A DNA stretch of 64,000 bases from Pyrodictiaceae archaeon (GTDB lineage: Archaea > Thermoproteota > Thermoprotei_A > Sulfolobales > Pyrodictiaceae), in NCBI GenBank assembly GCA_027046265.1, contig JALTZF010000008.1, forward strand, positions 1-64,000. Reading direction: 5' to 3'. The stretch's first letter is position 1, and each line of letters opens with the position of its first letter. The notes beneath the pieces are model-generated. The model was not told the origin of the DNA. It worked only from the letters and a program-made list of their open reading frames with translations, and searched no databases. Below, piece by piece: positions 37,555 to 47,210 of this stretch. The position numbers and the translations under genes are program-made.

Positions 37555-38421
37555 CTAACCCTGTCCGCCTTCCTTACTTATGTTACGCTGGAGTTCGCGT
37601 GCAATACTACCCGCCATACCTACAGCTGCTTCGCCTACAAGCCCTATGCTTGTAGGGAAGAACACAACTACATTACGCTCTTTGGACACCTCTATAAGGG
37701 TTTGGAGTTCACGGAGCCTAATAGCTATAGGGTAGCTTGCATATAGCTCAGCTGCCTCTGCAAGTATCTTAGCAGCTTGCTTCTCGCCTTCAGCCTCGAT
37801 AATCTTTGCTCTCCTCCAACGCTCAGCTTCAGCCTGCCTAGCCATAGCCCTAACCATGCCCTCTGGAAGAACAACCTCCTTTAGTGTAACAGCAGTAACC
37901 TTTATGCCCCACGGATCTGTTAGCTCATCAAGAATCCTCTGGAGCTCCTTGTTAAGTTCATCACGCTTCATGAGTAGCTCGTCGAGTTCACTCTTGCCTA
38001 TAACATCACGCAATACTGTCTGAGAGAGCATAGTCACAGCCAAGTGATAATCACGAACAGCAAGAACAGCCTTCAAGGGATCTTGAACTCTATAGTATAC
38101 TACTGCGTCAACAGACACCTCAACATTATCCTTAGTTATTATCCTCTGACGTGGAACATCAACTGTATGGACACGAAGGTCAATCACATTTATTCTGTCT
38201 ATTATTGGTAACACTATTATTAGGCCAGGGCCCTTAACCCCTATCACTCTGCCAAGCCTAAAGACAACCGCCCTCTCATATTCTCTAATTATCCTAATGC
38301 TATAGGCTAGTACCATGAATATTATAAGCAGAGTAAATAGGAGTGATAGCAAGTTTGCTAGCCCAGTATAGGATGCTGCTGGCTGCTCTGCTTGTGCATA
38401 AGCTAATAATAGTATGTTCAT
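37555..38421 (-). CDS. SPFH/stomatin-like protein (slipin)
   Basis: 'IIREYERAVVFRLGRVIGVKGPGLIIVLPIIDRINVIDLRVHTVDVPRQRIITKDNVEVSVDAVVYYRV'. Confidence 0.94.
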   Translation of the reverse strand: MNILLLAYAQAEQPAASYTGLANLLSLLFTLLIIFMVLAYSIRIIREYERAVVFRLGRVIGVKGPGLIIVLPIIDRINVIDLRVHTVDVPRQRIITKDNVEVSVDAVVYYRVQDPLKAVLAVRDYHLAVTMLSQTVLRDVIGKSELDELLMKRDELNKELQRILDELTDPWGIKVTAVTLKEVVLPEGMVRAMARQAEAERWRRAKIIEAEGEKQAAKILAEAAELYASYPIAIRLRELQTLIEVSKERNVVVFFPTSIGLVGEAAVGMAGSIARELQRNISKEGGQG

Positions 38422-38607
38422 CTCAACACCACTCCAAGCCTACTAAACAGTGGGCCTCCCAGTATAATTATTCTCCCTTTGAGGATTCCACTTGGATAAG
38501 AGTCTGCATTTCTTAGAAGTCTTCAAGGATTCTTTCTAGGCCATAGAGATATATTCTTGAGGAGTAGCAATAAAAGTGAGTAGGCTATAGCAGGGGTGCA
38601 GTGAGGC

Positions 38608-39651
38608 TTGACAATACCAGTATACCTAGAGTTCCACGCTAAGATACTGAGAAAAATACGGTCAGCACTTAGGAGGCACATAATATTTGATCTACTCATA
38701 ATGGCTGCAAGTGTATGGGTTATAGCTGGCGTTTCTTTCTCGCTTGTGGAGAACCTGAATATTGTGGATGGGCTGTACTGGGCAATAGTTACAATGACGA
38801 CTGTGGGCTACGGGGATATTGTACCAAGAACTATGGCCGGTAGAATAATAGCAATGCTGACTATAGCCGCAGGCATAGCTGTCTATACAAGCTTTATCTC
38901 TGTAGCAGCAAGCACAATACTCGAAGCAGCACAGAGAAAGAGGCAAGGATATATAAGGTATCGCGGTGTACGCCACGTAGTAGTCATAGGTTGGACACCT
39001 GCTTCTGAAGCAGCAATAAGAGAGCTTAGAGGCCGCGGCTATACTGGAGACATTGTACTAGTTACCGAGAAACCTGTTACAGCTATACGGGAATCTGTAC
39101 CTCCAGGCGTAACAATAATACGTGGAGATCTGACAAGGAGAGATACACTACTAAGAGCAAACGTGCATAGAGCAAACATGATAATGGTTAGTACGGACAG
39201 TGATGCAACTACAGCACTTATAGTACTAAGTGTACGAGGCCTAAATCCTAAGGCTAAAATAGTGGCTGAGGCTCTACACCCAGAAAGTGTTGAACTTATG
39301 CATAAGGCAGGCGCTAATATTGTGGTTGCTACACGAGACCTTGGAGGAAGAATGCTTGCAACAAGCCTAATAGAGCCTGGTGCTTCTATGTTTATTGAAT
39401 ACATATCAAAGGCTGAAGCCAGAGAGATAGAGATACATGAGCTGCCAGCCTCGGTCTATGCTGGCAAACGATACATAGATGTGCTACTCGAGTTACGCAA
39501 AAAGAATATTACACCAATCGCGATAAGACGGAGAGGAATACTAATCCCGTTACCCGAAGACGACTTAGTAATAGAGCCAGACGATATACTAGTAGTAATT
39601 GGGAAGCCTCAGGCAAAAGAAAGAACAGTACTACAAATACCACAAACTTGA
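38608..39651 (+). CDS. MthK-like K+ channel with TrkA-N/TrkA-C (RCK) domains
   Basis: Selectivity filter 'TMTTVGYGDIVP', Rossmann 'VVVIGWTPASEAAIREL', TrkA-C tail. Confidence 0.92.
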   Translation: MTIPVYLEFHAKILRKIRSALRRHIIFDLLIMAASVWVIAGVSFSLVENLNIVDGLYWAIVTMTTVGYGDIVPRTMAGRIIAMLTIAAGIAVYTSFISVAASTILEAAQRKRQGYIRYRGVRHVVVIGWTPASEAAIRELRGRGYTGDIVLVTEKPVTAIRESVPPGVTIIRGDLTRRDTLLRANVHRANMIMVSTDSDATTALIVLSVRGLNPKAKIVAEALHPESVELMHKAGANIVVATRDLGGRMLATSLIEPGASMFIEYISKAEAREIEIHELPASVYAGKRYIDVLLELRKKNITPIAIRRRGILIPLPEDDLVIEPDDILVVIGKPQAKERTVLQIPQT

Positions 39652-39677
39652 CATGGACCAATACCATGAAGACTTGT

Positions 39678-40028
39678 CTAGGGATCTATCATTTCAAGCA
39701 AAGCCTCCCTGAAAGCCTTCGGATTACTTAAAAACAGGTTAACAAGACCATCAACATTATCAGCATTCTGAGGACTGCACTCTTCTATGAGCGTATTAAC
39801 TATTATACGTGATATAATTCGAATAGAAATTTCGTTACTGAGAATGCTGGCTAGGGCGTCTCTGAGAAGTTCGGGTTTCTGAAATACGAGATCAGCAATA
39901 CTTTCCTCGGAGCCGAACATGCGCTTTAAGGCAAATGTTATAACGATTGAGAGGCCAGGAGCAGAACTACTGAGCCTCCTCTTAATAGACAAATCGAACC
40001 TGTCTATGCACGCGTCAAAGTCCCCCAA
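39678..40028 (-). CDS. Hypothetical protein
   Basis: 116 aa co-directional with KaiC-like ATPase. Confidence 0.45.
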   Translation of the reverse strand: MGDFDACIDRFDLSIKRRLSSSAPGLSIVITFALKRMFGSEESIADLVFQKPELLRDALASILSNEISIRIISRIIVNTLIEECSPQNADNVDGLVNLFLSNPKAFREALLEMIDP

Positions 40029-40042
40029 TCATTTTCACCCGC

Positions 40043-41434
40043 TCACCTAACATGCCGTGTAAGGATTGCACGAAGCTCTTTTTGGACATTTTTGAGCATA
40101 TTTTCATCGAGTATAACTACGTATGGACGGGCACCTCTACGCCAAAAATATATGCGTGGAGAAGAAATGTCCTTTTTACGGAGCATAACCCTGATCACTA
40201 TATCTGCTAGAGCAGTCTCTCTAAGCACACGTTTGCGTGATAAGACGCCCATTATTCTCAATGTTATAACTCCTTGCCGCTTAAAGCTATAAACCTGGTT
40301 AACTAACAAGTTATAGTATAGAGCTTTATCACTTTCAACAAGAGGGTCAAGCAACTCAACAGCATGGAAGGCTATGACATCAGGTTTGTAAAGATCAACT
40401 AACTCCTTCTCTTCAAGTGCAAGTTCTTCAAGTGAGTAACCATAAGGATTAAGAGCTTCTAGTATAAAGTGCCTATCAATTATCTTCTCTGCAACCTCAG
40501 CGCTAATGCCCGTCTCACTTACTAGGAGTCTTTTGATGAGGAACCTCATCTCATCAGGACTATAATGGTAGCTTATCCCTAGAACCTTTAAATTATTTAG
40601 AACAACAGTTTCTATTATAGGCAACAAGTACCATGGCATTCTAGCGTAAGTAGGATGCAATACTAATATGTGCTCTCCAGCCTGTATATAGCCTAGCGAT
40701 TTATTAAATAGTGTAGATTCGCCTCTATACATCTTTGGAACTGACCTTATCCTCCTAATAACCTCAGGAACTAGTACACGTATACCAACCTTTTCGCGGA
40801 TAGCAAACGGAACCTCAGATATATGTACCCTTGATCCACGTGCTTTCCGTATCTGAAGAAATCTAGAGAGAAAACCTCTACGAACTCTATACTCTAAAAA
40901 GAGAAGAACATCAGCAATAAACTCTATATCGCCAAGACCCAGTGTGTGCGTGCCAGGCTTATGCTCGGCTATGAGTACAGCTATACCATTTATCAATATA
41001 GGTAGCTGACTGAAGAAGTTTTGAAGCCATGCCCTTTTATCCTCATCCTTTACATACTGTAATATAGCATTAACGGAGTCGACAACTATTATTCTAGGAT
41101 TATAATCCATTATTACTCTTCTTAGCTCGTCCATTAAGCTATCAACATCTTTTGTTATGGGTAGTTTAAGGTACTTAAAATACCCCTTCTCCTCTAAACT
41201 AGGAAGATTTAAGCCCAATAAGTTCATAATGGTGTAAAATTTCTCCTTATCCTCTTGGAAAGATATATACAAGCATTTCTTCCCATTATATGCATTTGAG
41301 CTACATATTAGTGAAGCTAGGCTCGTCTTACCAGAACCTGGAGGACCAGCCACAACAACTAAGAAGCCTGTACGAAGCATGTTAGGATAAAGTTCATCGA
41401 GGTCCTTGATCCCCGTGATAAAATCCATGAACAC
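40043..41434 (-). CDS. KaiC/RadA-like RecA-superfamily ATPase
   Basis: 'GIKDLDELYPNMLRTGFLVVVAGPPGSGKTSLASLICSS', 'IIVVDSVNAI'. Confidence 0.85.
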   Translation of the reverse strand: MFMDFITGIKDLDELYPNMLRTGFLVVVAGPPGSGKTSLASLICSSNAYNGKKCLYISFQEDKEKFYTIMNLLGLNLPSLEEKGYFKYLKLPITKDVDSLMDELRRVIMDYNPRIIVVDSVNAILQYVKDEDKRAWLQNFFSQLPILINGIAVLIAEHKPGTHTLGLGDIEFIADVLLFLEYRVRRGFLSRFLQIRKARGSRVHISEVPFAIREKVGIRVLVPEVIRRIRSVPKMYRGESTLFNKSLGYIQAGEHILVLHPTYARMPWYLLPIIETVVLNNLKVLGISYHYSPDEMRFLIKRLLVSETGISAEVAEKIIDRHFILEALNPYGYSLEELALEEKELVDLYKPDVIAFHAVELLDPLVESDKALYYNLLVNQVYSFKRQGVITLRIMGVLSRKRVLRETALADIVIRVMLRKKDISSPRIYFWRRGARPYVVILDENMLKNVQKELRAILTRHVR

Positions 41435-41735
41435 CCACCAAAAACTTATACTCCAATTGCATAATTTAGTCGATGCTATGGATATTAATACATTATTGTG
41501 GCCGGGTAAAAAGTGGGACGTAAATATACTTTCTCTTTCTAGTGATTATCGTATTAGTGAATACTTTAAATTCTGTTTTAGCAATATAATAGAGCAGTAG
41601 TATAGAGTATAATTTCTAACCCTTTTGCTGGGGTTACGTAGAGTGTGTGATGCTTGCAAAAGCTTTGTGGCCTTTAAATTTAAACTCTAAGTACTGCATA
41701 CGTTCATCAATATTAGTAATACCTAATTAGCTTGC

Positions 41736-42194
41736 CTATATCAAGGGTAATACGTTCAGCTTCTTTAAGCTTAATTTTTTAAGTTTCTCTAAGACATCCA
41801 GTATATAGCTATCTATTTCACTAGCAGAGACTCCTCTTTTTTCAGCTATATTCTTGACTATACGCTCTACTATGGCATATTTCTTATATTTTTCGTTTAG
41901 TTTTCTCCATGGTACATCCTGAAGAGCTTTGCCTATTCTCTCATTATAAGGTATAATACCTTCTAGCATAAGTACAGCTATTATTGGGTATCCAACGTAG
42001 CCACGAAGCCTTGTACCATTATCGTCGCTATAAGCTAAGCCTTTCTCCGGGTCAACGTATACTGTGTACTTTCGTGATCCATCACTACTGGTTACAACAT
42101 ATCTCCTCGAGGACACTCTCTTCACTCTGCCCGCCGCGATGGCTGAAACTGCTTCTAGCACCTTTATCTTTGGGGGAAGCCTAAGAGTAGACAC
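41736..42194 (-). CDS. Conserved hypothetical protein
   Basis: 152 aa; 'YVVTSSDGSRKYTVYVDPEKGLAYSDDNGTRLRGYVGYPIIAVLMLEG'. Confidence 0.6.
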   Translation of the reverse strand: MSTLRLPPKIKVLEAVSAIAAGRVKRVSSRRYVVTSSDGSRKYTVYVDPEKGLAYSDDNGTRLRGYVGYPIIAVLMLEGIIPYNERIGKALQDVPWRKLNEKYKKYAIVERIVKNIAEKRGVSASEIDSYILDVLEKLKKLSLKKLNVLPLI

Positions 42195-42318
42195 TGGAAG
42201 CCTCTACCCCCATACTATAGTGCCTATGCTAAAACGTTTATAGTCATGTATACTCAATACTTCGAGTCCTTTATTTCCTACCGGTCAGCGCTTTCCTTAC
42301 ATGCACTGGGTGGAGTAA

Positions 42319-42981
42319 GTGCCAGTTAGGACTATAGTTGTTAGTAATCCTATTCTATCAACTATTTTGCTCCGTTTAAGAGACACGAATACACCACGAG
42401 AAGAGTTCTGTAGGCTAATGGAAACTGCTGGCCTACTATTAGGTTACGAGGCTGCTGGTAGTCTGCCAAGAAGAATTAAGAGGGTTACAACACCATTGGG
42501 TGCTGAGGTTTCATCAGAAATTGTTGATTCAAATAAAGTTGTTGTATTAGCTGTTTTGAGAGCGGCTCTACCAATGGTATGGGGGATGCTTAGAATACTA
42601 GAAGGAGCTTCAGTAGGCTTTGTTGCAGCCACCAGGCTCGAGGACACCAGACGCATCGAAGATGGAGGCATAGTGTTTGATGTTAGCATACCATATATTA
42701 AGACGCCCAGTATTTCAGGGAGAACAGTTATAGTCGTAGACCCAATGCTCGCAACTGGAAGCACTGTTTCCAGAGTAGTGTCTCACATGATTTCAAAGAA
42801 GGCTGAGAAACTAGTGTTAATATCCCTTATATCAACTAGAGAAGGTATTCGCCGTGTAGAAGAGGTTGCCGGAGATTATAGTGTTGTACACTACACTGCA
42901 GCTATTGACCCTTACTTAGACGAAAGAGGATTCATTGTACCAGGCTTAGGGGATGCCGGAGATAGGTGTTTTGGAGAATAA
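42319..42981 (+). CDS. upp: Uracil phosphoribosyltransferase
   Basis: 'LSTILLRLRDTNTPREEFCRLMETAGLLLGYEA', PRPP motif 'VIVVDPMLATGSTV', 'AIDPYLDERGFIVPGLGDAGDRCFG'. Confidence 0.94.
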   Translation: MPVRTIVVSNPILSTILLRLRDTNTPREEFCRLMETAGLLLGYEAAGSLPRRIKRVTTPLGAEVSSEIVDSNKVVVLAVLRAALPMVWGMLRILEGASVGFVAATRLEDTRRIEDGGIVFDVSIPYIKTPSISGRTVIVVDPMLATGSTVSRVVSHMISKKAEKLVLISLISTREGIRRVEEVAGDYSVVHYTAAIDPYLDERGFIVPGLGDAGDRCFGE

Positions 42982-43092
42982 TGCTCTCAGCTTCATATCC
43001 GTTTATCAGTATTTAGCCCTTAAAGAATAGTAGTTAGTAGGAATTGTTATTCTATATTATTAGGTTTCTATGCAAAAATGAAACCACGTATT

Positions 43093-43740
43093 CTAGGGTG
43101 AGGAACCTATAGTTGCTATAGGAGTTCTAGTTGTGGTAGCATATAGCCATTCACTATAGATTAACCGTATTAGCTTGGCTAGCGAGCTTGTAGAGACTTC
43201 AAGCATATAGGAAGCATCAACAATAGCTATAGTCCCATTATAGTTTTCGGGCTTTACGAGTCTCCGCACATGCAATGCGTATAGTATAGTGTTATTAGTG
43301 TTTGGTAACGGGAAGAACATTGACAACTCTTTCTGGCTCTTCACAAAACCTGAAACCTCAACAGGTGTTCCGACAATTATGGCTGACCCATTATTCTTTA
43401 ATACTTGTACCATTAAAGAAGCGGAATCCACTAATTTGTTTAGACAACCACGATAGTCGATAACTATAATAGATTTAGGGGGTAGAGGCTGGCCAGGCCT
43501 AGCCTCCGAGTACTCTAGTCCAACAAGTGTACTTGCTCTCTTCACAAGTTCTCTTACCTCCTGAGAGCTGCAAGTCAATACATAGACTTTCGTTGCTGCA
43601 CTATACTCTTTACCGTTTCCATCTATAGTGTTTCCAGCATTTTCCTCATTAAAGAACCCAGAAAATCCTATGAAAACAACTACAAGCAGTACTGCTAGAA
43701 TAGCCACTAGTATCTTCTTGCTCACAGCAATACTAAGCAA
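43093..43740 (-). CDS. Signal-anchored hypothetical protein
   Basis: N-terminal TM, otherwise no recognised domain. Confidence 0.55.
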   Translation of the reverse strand: MLSIAVSKKILVAILAVLLVVVFIGFSGFFNEENAGNTIDGNGKEYSAATKVYVLTCSSQEVRELVKRASTLVGLEYSEARPGQPLPPKSIIVIDYRGCLNKLVDSASLMVQVLKNNGSAIIVGTPVEVSGFVKSQKELSMFFPLPNTNNTILYALHVRRLVKPENYNGTIAIVDASYMLEVSTSSLAKLIRLIYSEWLYATTTRTPIATIGSSP

Positions 43741-43838
43741 GAACCTATACCTCCATCATTTTTGTTAAGAGCAAGACCTAATAGCATGTGGCCAGAATCT
43801 CTCTATAGCTGGTACCTAGTTTAGTGCTTACTGACTGT

Positions 43839-45314
43839 TTAATGTCTTATCTCTATGAGCCGTACCTGGTGCTTCTTTATGTGCTCTTCAAGTGTGCCAA
43901 CACGTTTTAGCCACTTACCATAATGGTATAATGCCCATAACGCTTTTACTGCTGCTGCCTCTGAAGTATAGACTGGCACACCAGCCATAGTCTCTATGAG
44001 CCGTGATAACCCCCAAGTCCTACGGCCGCCAGTTGCAGATACTACTACTGGGATTGTATGTTTTCTACGTATTTCAGTTATTACTTTGGCAAGTTTCTCT
44101 GGGAACTGTTCAGATATACCTCTCACATTGAAGTATGGTATTAGCAGTATACCATCAACTTCCCCACTCTCAGCAACGACTCTTAGAGATTCCAGCAAAT
44201 GCTCGTCGACAGCAGAGCCTGTTACATCAACTGGGTTCCTAGGAGATGCTATGGGTAGGAGTATTCTTCTGAGCTTGGACTGTGTAGTACTACTAAACTC
44301 TGGAACCCTCAAGCCTAGGACTTCGGCAGCATCAGTAGCCATGACACCGCTACCGCCACCAACAGTGACTATGCCGACACGGTTACCCTGCATTGGCGGC
44401 TGAAGCGCTAGGGCCATAGCGAGGTCAAACATTTCAGCTGGCGTATTAGCTAGTATGACCCCTGTCTGGCGGAATACTGCCTCGTACACACGATAGCTCC
44501 CTGCAAGACTCCCCGTGTGGCTTGCCGCTGCCCGGGCACCAGCCTCGCTACGCCCAGCCTTGAGGGCTACTATCGGTTTATGAGGAGTAGTATCCTCTAA
44601 TGCTTCACGAAACCTCTTGCCGTCTTCAACACCCTCAATATAGAGAGCTATAGACTGTGTAGCATCATCCTTTTTAAGGTATGTCAGCAAGTCAGCCTCA
44701 TCAACATCAGCCTTGTTGCCTAAGCTAACAAAGCGGCTAACACCAATACCTCTCATCTCAGCCCAGTCAAGCATAGCAGCGCCAAGAGCACCACTCTGGC
44801 TAAGAAAAGCTATAGGCCCAGAACCTGGCAGCCCCTGTCTTTGCGGGTCAAAGAACGTGGCATTGATTCCTGCAGGCGGAGAGTAAACACCTATACAGTT
44901 TGGCCCTATCATTCTCATACCGTATTTTCTAATAATTTCTAGAACCTTCCTCTCTAGAGCAGCACCCTCAGGGCCTACTTCACGGAAGCCACCACTAATC
45001 ACTATTACCCCATCTACGCCACGCTTTCCTGCTTCCTCAACTACTCTAGGCACTATAGGGGCTGGAACAGCTATAACAGCTAAATCAACAGGATCAGGGA
45101 CTTCTAGTATGCTTGGATAAGCCTTCATGCCTAGTATAACATCAGCGCGCGGGTTAACGGGGTAAACAGGTCCATTAAAGCTGTTCCGGAGATTGTAGAG
45201 TATCACGTGGCCAGGCTTCTCAGGGTCACGTGAGGCACCAATAACAGCTATGCCTTTAGGCTTGAAGAATACTTCAACCTTGTAGCCTCTAGGAGGCTTG
45301 GCGACAATGGTCAA
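43839..45314 (-). CDS. ADP-forming acyl/acetyl-CoA synthetase alpha-type subunit
   Basis: 'FFKPKGIAVIGASRDPEKPGHVILYNLRNSFNGPVYPVNPRADVILG', 'MIGPNCIGVY', 'AGRSEAGARAAASHTGSLAGS'. Confidence 0.9.
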   Translation of the reverse strand: MTIVAKPPRGYKVEVFFKPKGIAVIGASRDPEKPGHVILYNLRNSFNGPVYPVNPRADVILGMKAYPSILEVPDPVDLAVIAVPAPIVPRVVEEAGKRGVDGVIVISGGFREVGPEGAALERKVLEIIRKYGMRMIGPNCIGVYSPPAGINATFFDPQRQGLPGSGPIAFLSQSGALGAAMLDWAEMRGIGVSRFVSLGNKADVDEADLLTYLKKDDATQSIALYIEGVEDGKRFREALEDTTPHKPIVALKAGRSEAGARAAASHTGSLAGSYRVYEAVFRQTGVILANTPAEMFDLAMALALQPPMQGNRVGIVTVGGGSGVMATDAAEVLGLRVPEFSSTTQSKLRRILLPIASPRNPVDVTGSAVDEHLLESLRVVAESGEVDGILLIPYFNVRGISEQFPEKLAKVITEIRRKHTIPVVVSATGGRRTWGLSRLIETMAGVPVYTSEAAAVKALWALYHYGKWLKRVGTLEEHIKKHQVRLIEIRH

Positions 45315-45552
45315 GACTGAGAGTCACCTCTAAGCTTTTCCTTATTGATACCCTAGAGAGAAACTTATGTTAAAAACAAGTAAAATGTTTTACCGTAAAA
45401 TAAACACGTGAAGAATACTTTTTCTAAACACTAGGACAGAACTTGTTAGAGGGTTAGTGATAAGTGCTAAGACTATAAAGCTTATAGAATCTGAGAAGTA
45501 GATTCCAGGATGAAAAAATATTTCTGATTTAATGTTATACACTTTTTCTCTC

Positions 45553-47016
45553 TTAGTATGATGTGAGCTTCATTAACCTAACTGCTATAAATATTGCTAT
45601 TAGTATGCCTATTATGGCTAGTATAACAGCTATTAGTGCCATCCTACTGGCACTCTTGGCACTATTTGTTGTGTCTTCAAGCTGTTTACTAAGTTGTTGC
45701 AGTACCTGGGTTTGTAGATTGCTGACAGTATCCTTGAGCTTGTCAACATCGCTACTAACACTGTTTATCCTATCATCAAGCTCCTTAGCTTTCTGGTCGA
45801 CATAGCTCTTAGCCTCGTCTAGTGCACTGCTTGCCTTCTGGTCTGCATAGCTCTTGGCTTCACTTAAGGCACCACTGACTTTGTTGTCAGTGTAGCTCTT
45901 TGCGTCTGATAAAGCTCTCTCTAGATCAGCCTTTGTTGCATACTGGTCGAGTGCTGTTTGGATACTACTTACTGCTTTCTGTAGGCTCTCCACAGTGCTC
46001 TCTATAGCCTTTATCATATCTTGGAGGCTTGCTGCTACATTGTCTATTTTATCTGAAAGACTTGCCTCTACCTCGCTAATCTTGTCTGATGCTTCCTTGA
46101 ACTTCTGGTCTACATACTCTGTTGTTGCATAAGCTTCAAGACTCTTTTGTAGAGAGTTTAGAGCATCTTGGAGATCTTCAACACTACCCTGTAGAGCCTC
46201 TATCTGCTGGCTAAGCTGCTGTAACGTGTCACTATTTGTTCCAACTTGAGAAGCTATAGTGTCAACTCTTTCAGATAGGCTTGTAAGTGTGTCACTTAGC
46301 TGTTGGAGTGTTGAGTTGAGTGCTTTTACGTGTCCTATTAGATCCATTATTGCAGCTACTTGGCTTTTGATTTTCACAGTTCCTATGTCTGTTACGCCTA
46401 GCTCCGCTACTGTAACAACCTTACTTGCTGGTAGATAGTCGCTCTTCTCTGCTATGACAGTGTATGTACCAGGTGCTGGTACAGCAATCACAAAACTGCC
46501 ATCATCACTTGTTATGTACTCTGCACCAGTCTCTTTTACGTAGACTCTGACATTAGCAACAGGTTTGTCATACTCATCTACTACTACGCCCTTGATAGAG
46601 TAGCTGGGAGCTATCGTGAACGAGATTTCTAGTGGAGCACTAGAATAGACATTAACTTTCTCACCATTCCTTAACACATAGCCGCTATACGTGAGCTTAG
46701 CCTTGAACACACCATAGCCGTGTATTGCTTCATTGTGTTGGAATAGGTAAGTTATTTCTGTCTCATTTGTCACTGCTTCAGTATCAAAGTCTACTACTTC
46801 ACCATCGGGATTTAGTATTTGCAGGAAGTATGTACCCGTAAACGGGTTAGTAAATTCTATCTTTATTGTCACCACACTGTTGGGCAGATATGAGTCTTTG
46901 TCACTATAGATCTTTACGACAGCGTCACTAGCCATGTTCGTTTGGGCAGCTGCGAGTACTGGTAGCAGCAAGAGTGCCATGATTACTACTGGGAAAATCA
47001 TCCTTATACTCTTCAT
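45553..47016 (-). CDS. S-layer stalk/anchor (SlaB-like): signal peptide, beta-sandwich domains, coiled coil, C-terminal TM
   Basis: Signal peptide, 'SIKGVVVDEYDKPVANVRVYVKETGAEYITSDDGSFVIAVPAPGTYTVIAEK' (carboxypeptidase regulatory-like), long coiled coil, C-terminal 'MALIAVILAIIGILIAIFIAVRLM'. Confidence 0.7.
   Translation of the reverse strand: MKSIRMIFPVVIMALLLLPVLAAAQTNMASDAVVKIYSDKDSYLPNSVVTIKIEFTNPFTGTYFLQILNPDGEVVDFDTEAVTNETEITYLFQHNEAIHGYGVFKAKLTYSGYVLRNGEKVNVYSSAPLEISFTIAPSYSIKGVVVDEYDKPVANVRVYVKETGAEYITSDDGSFVIAVPAPGTYTVIAEKSDYLPASKVVTVAELGVTDIGTVKIKSQVAAIMDLIGHVKALNSTLQQLSDTLTSLSERVDTIASQVGTNSDTLQQLSQQIEALQGSVEDLQDALNSLQKSLEAYATTEYVDQKFKEASDKISEVEASLSDKIDNVAASLQDMIKAIESTVESLQKAVSSIQTALDQYATKADLERALSDAKSYTDNKVSGALSEAKSYADQKASSALDEAKSYVDQKAKELDDRINSVSSDVDKLKDTVSNLQTQVLQQLSKQLEDTTNSAKSASRMALIAVILAIIGILIAIFIAVRLMKLTSY
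45781..45915 (-). repeat. Three tandem 45-nt repeats encoding 15-residue coiled-coil units
   Basis: ALSDAKSYTDNKVSG / ALSEAKSYADQKASS / ALDEAKSYVDQKAKE. Confidence 0.85.
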
Positions 47017-47210
47017 TTTCTACGTCCCCCTCCACACATTTTGACACAAGAGCCTTCTTTCCAGTGTACTCACTCAGTCAGATTACCTGGACGGATATAA
47101 ACCCTTTAGGGTGTATAGCTCTCAAAAACTTAATAGGTAAGGTTATTGCTGTATTGTACCTAAAAAAGCATGGGTTAAGATTTACCAGTCTCACTTTTTG
47201 AAACACCTTG

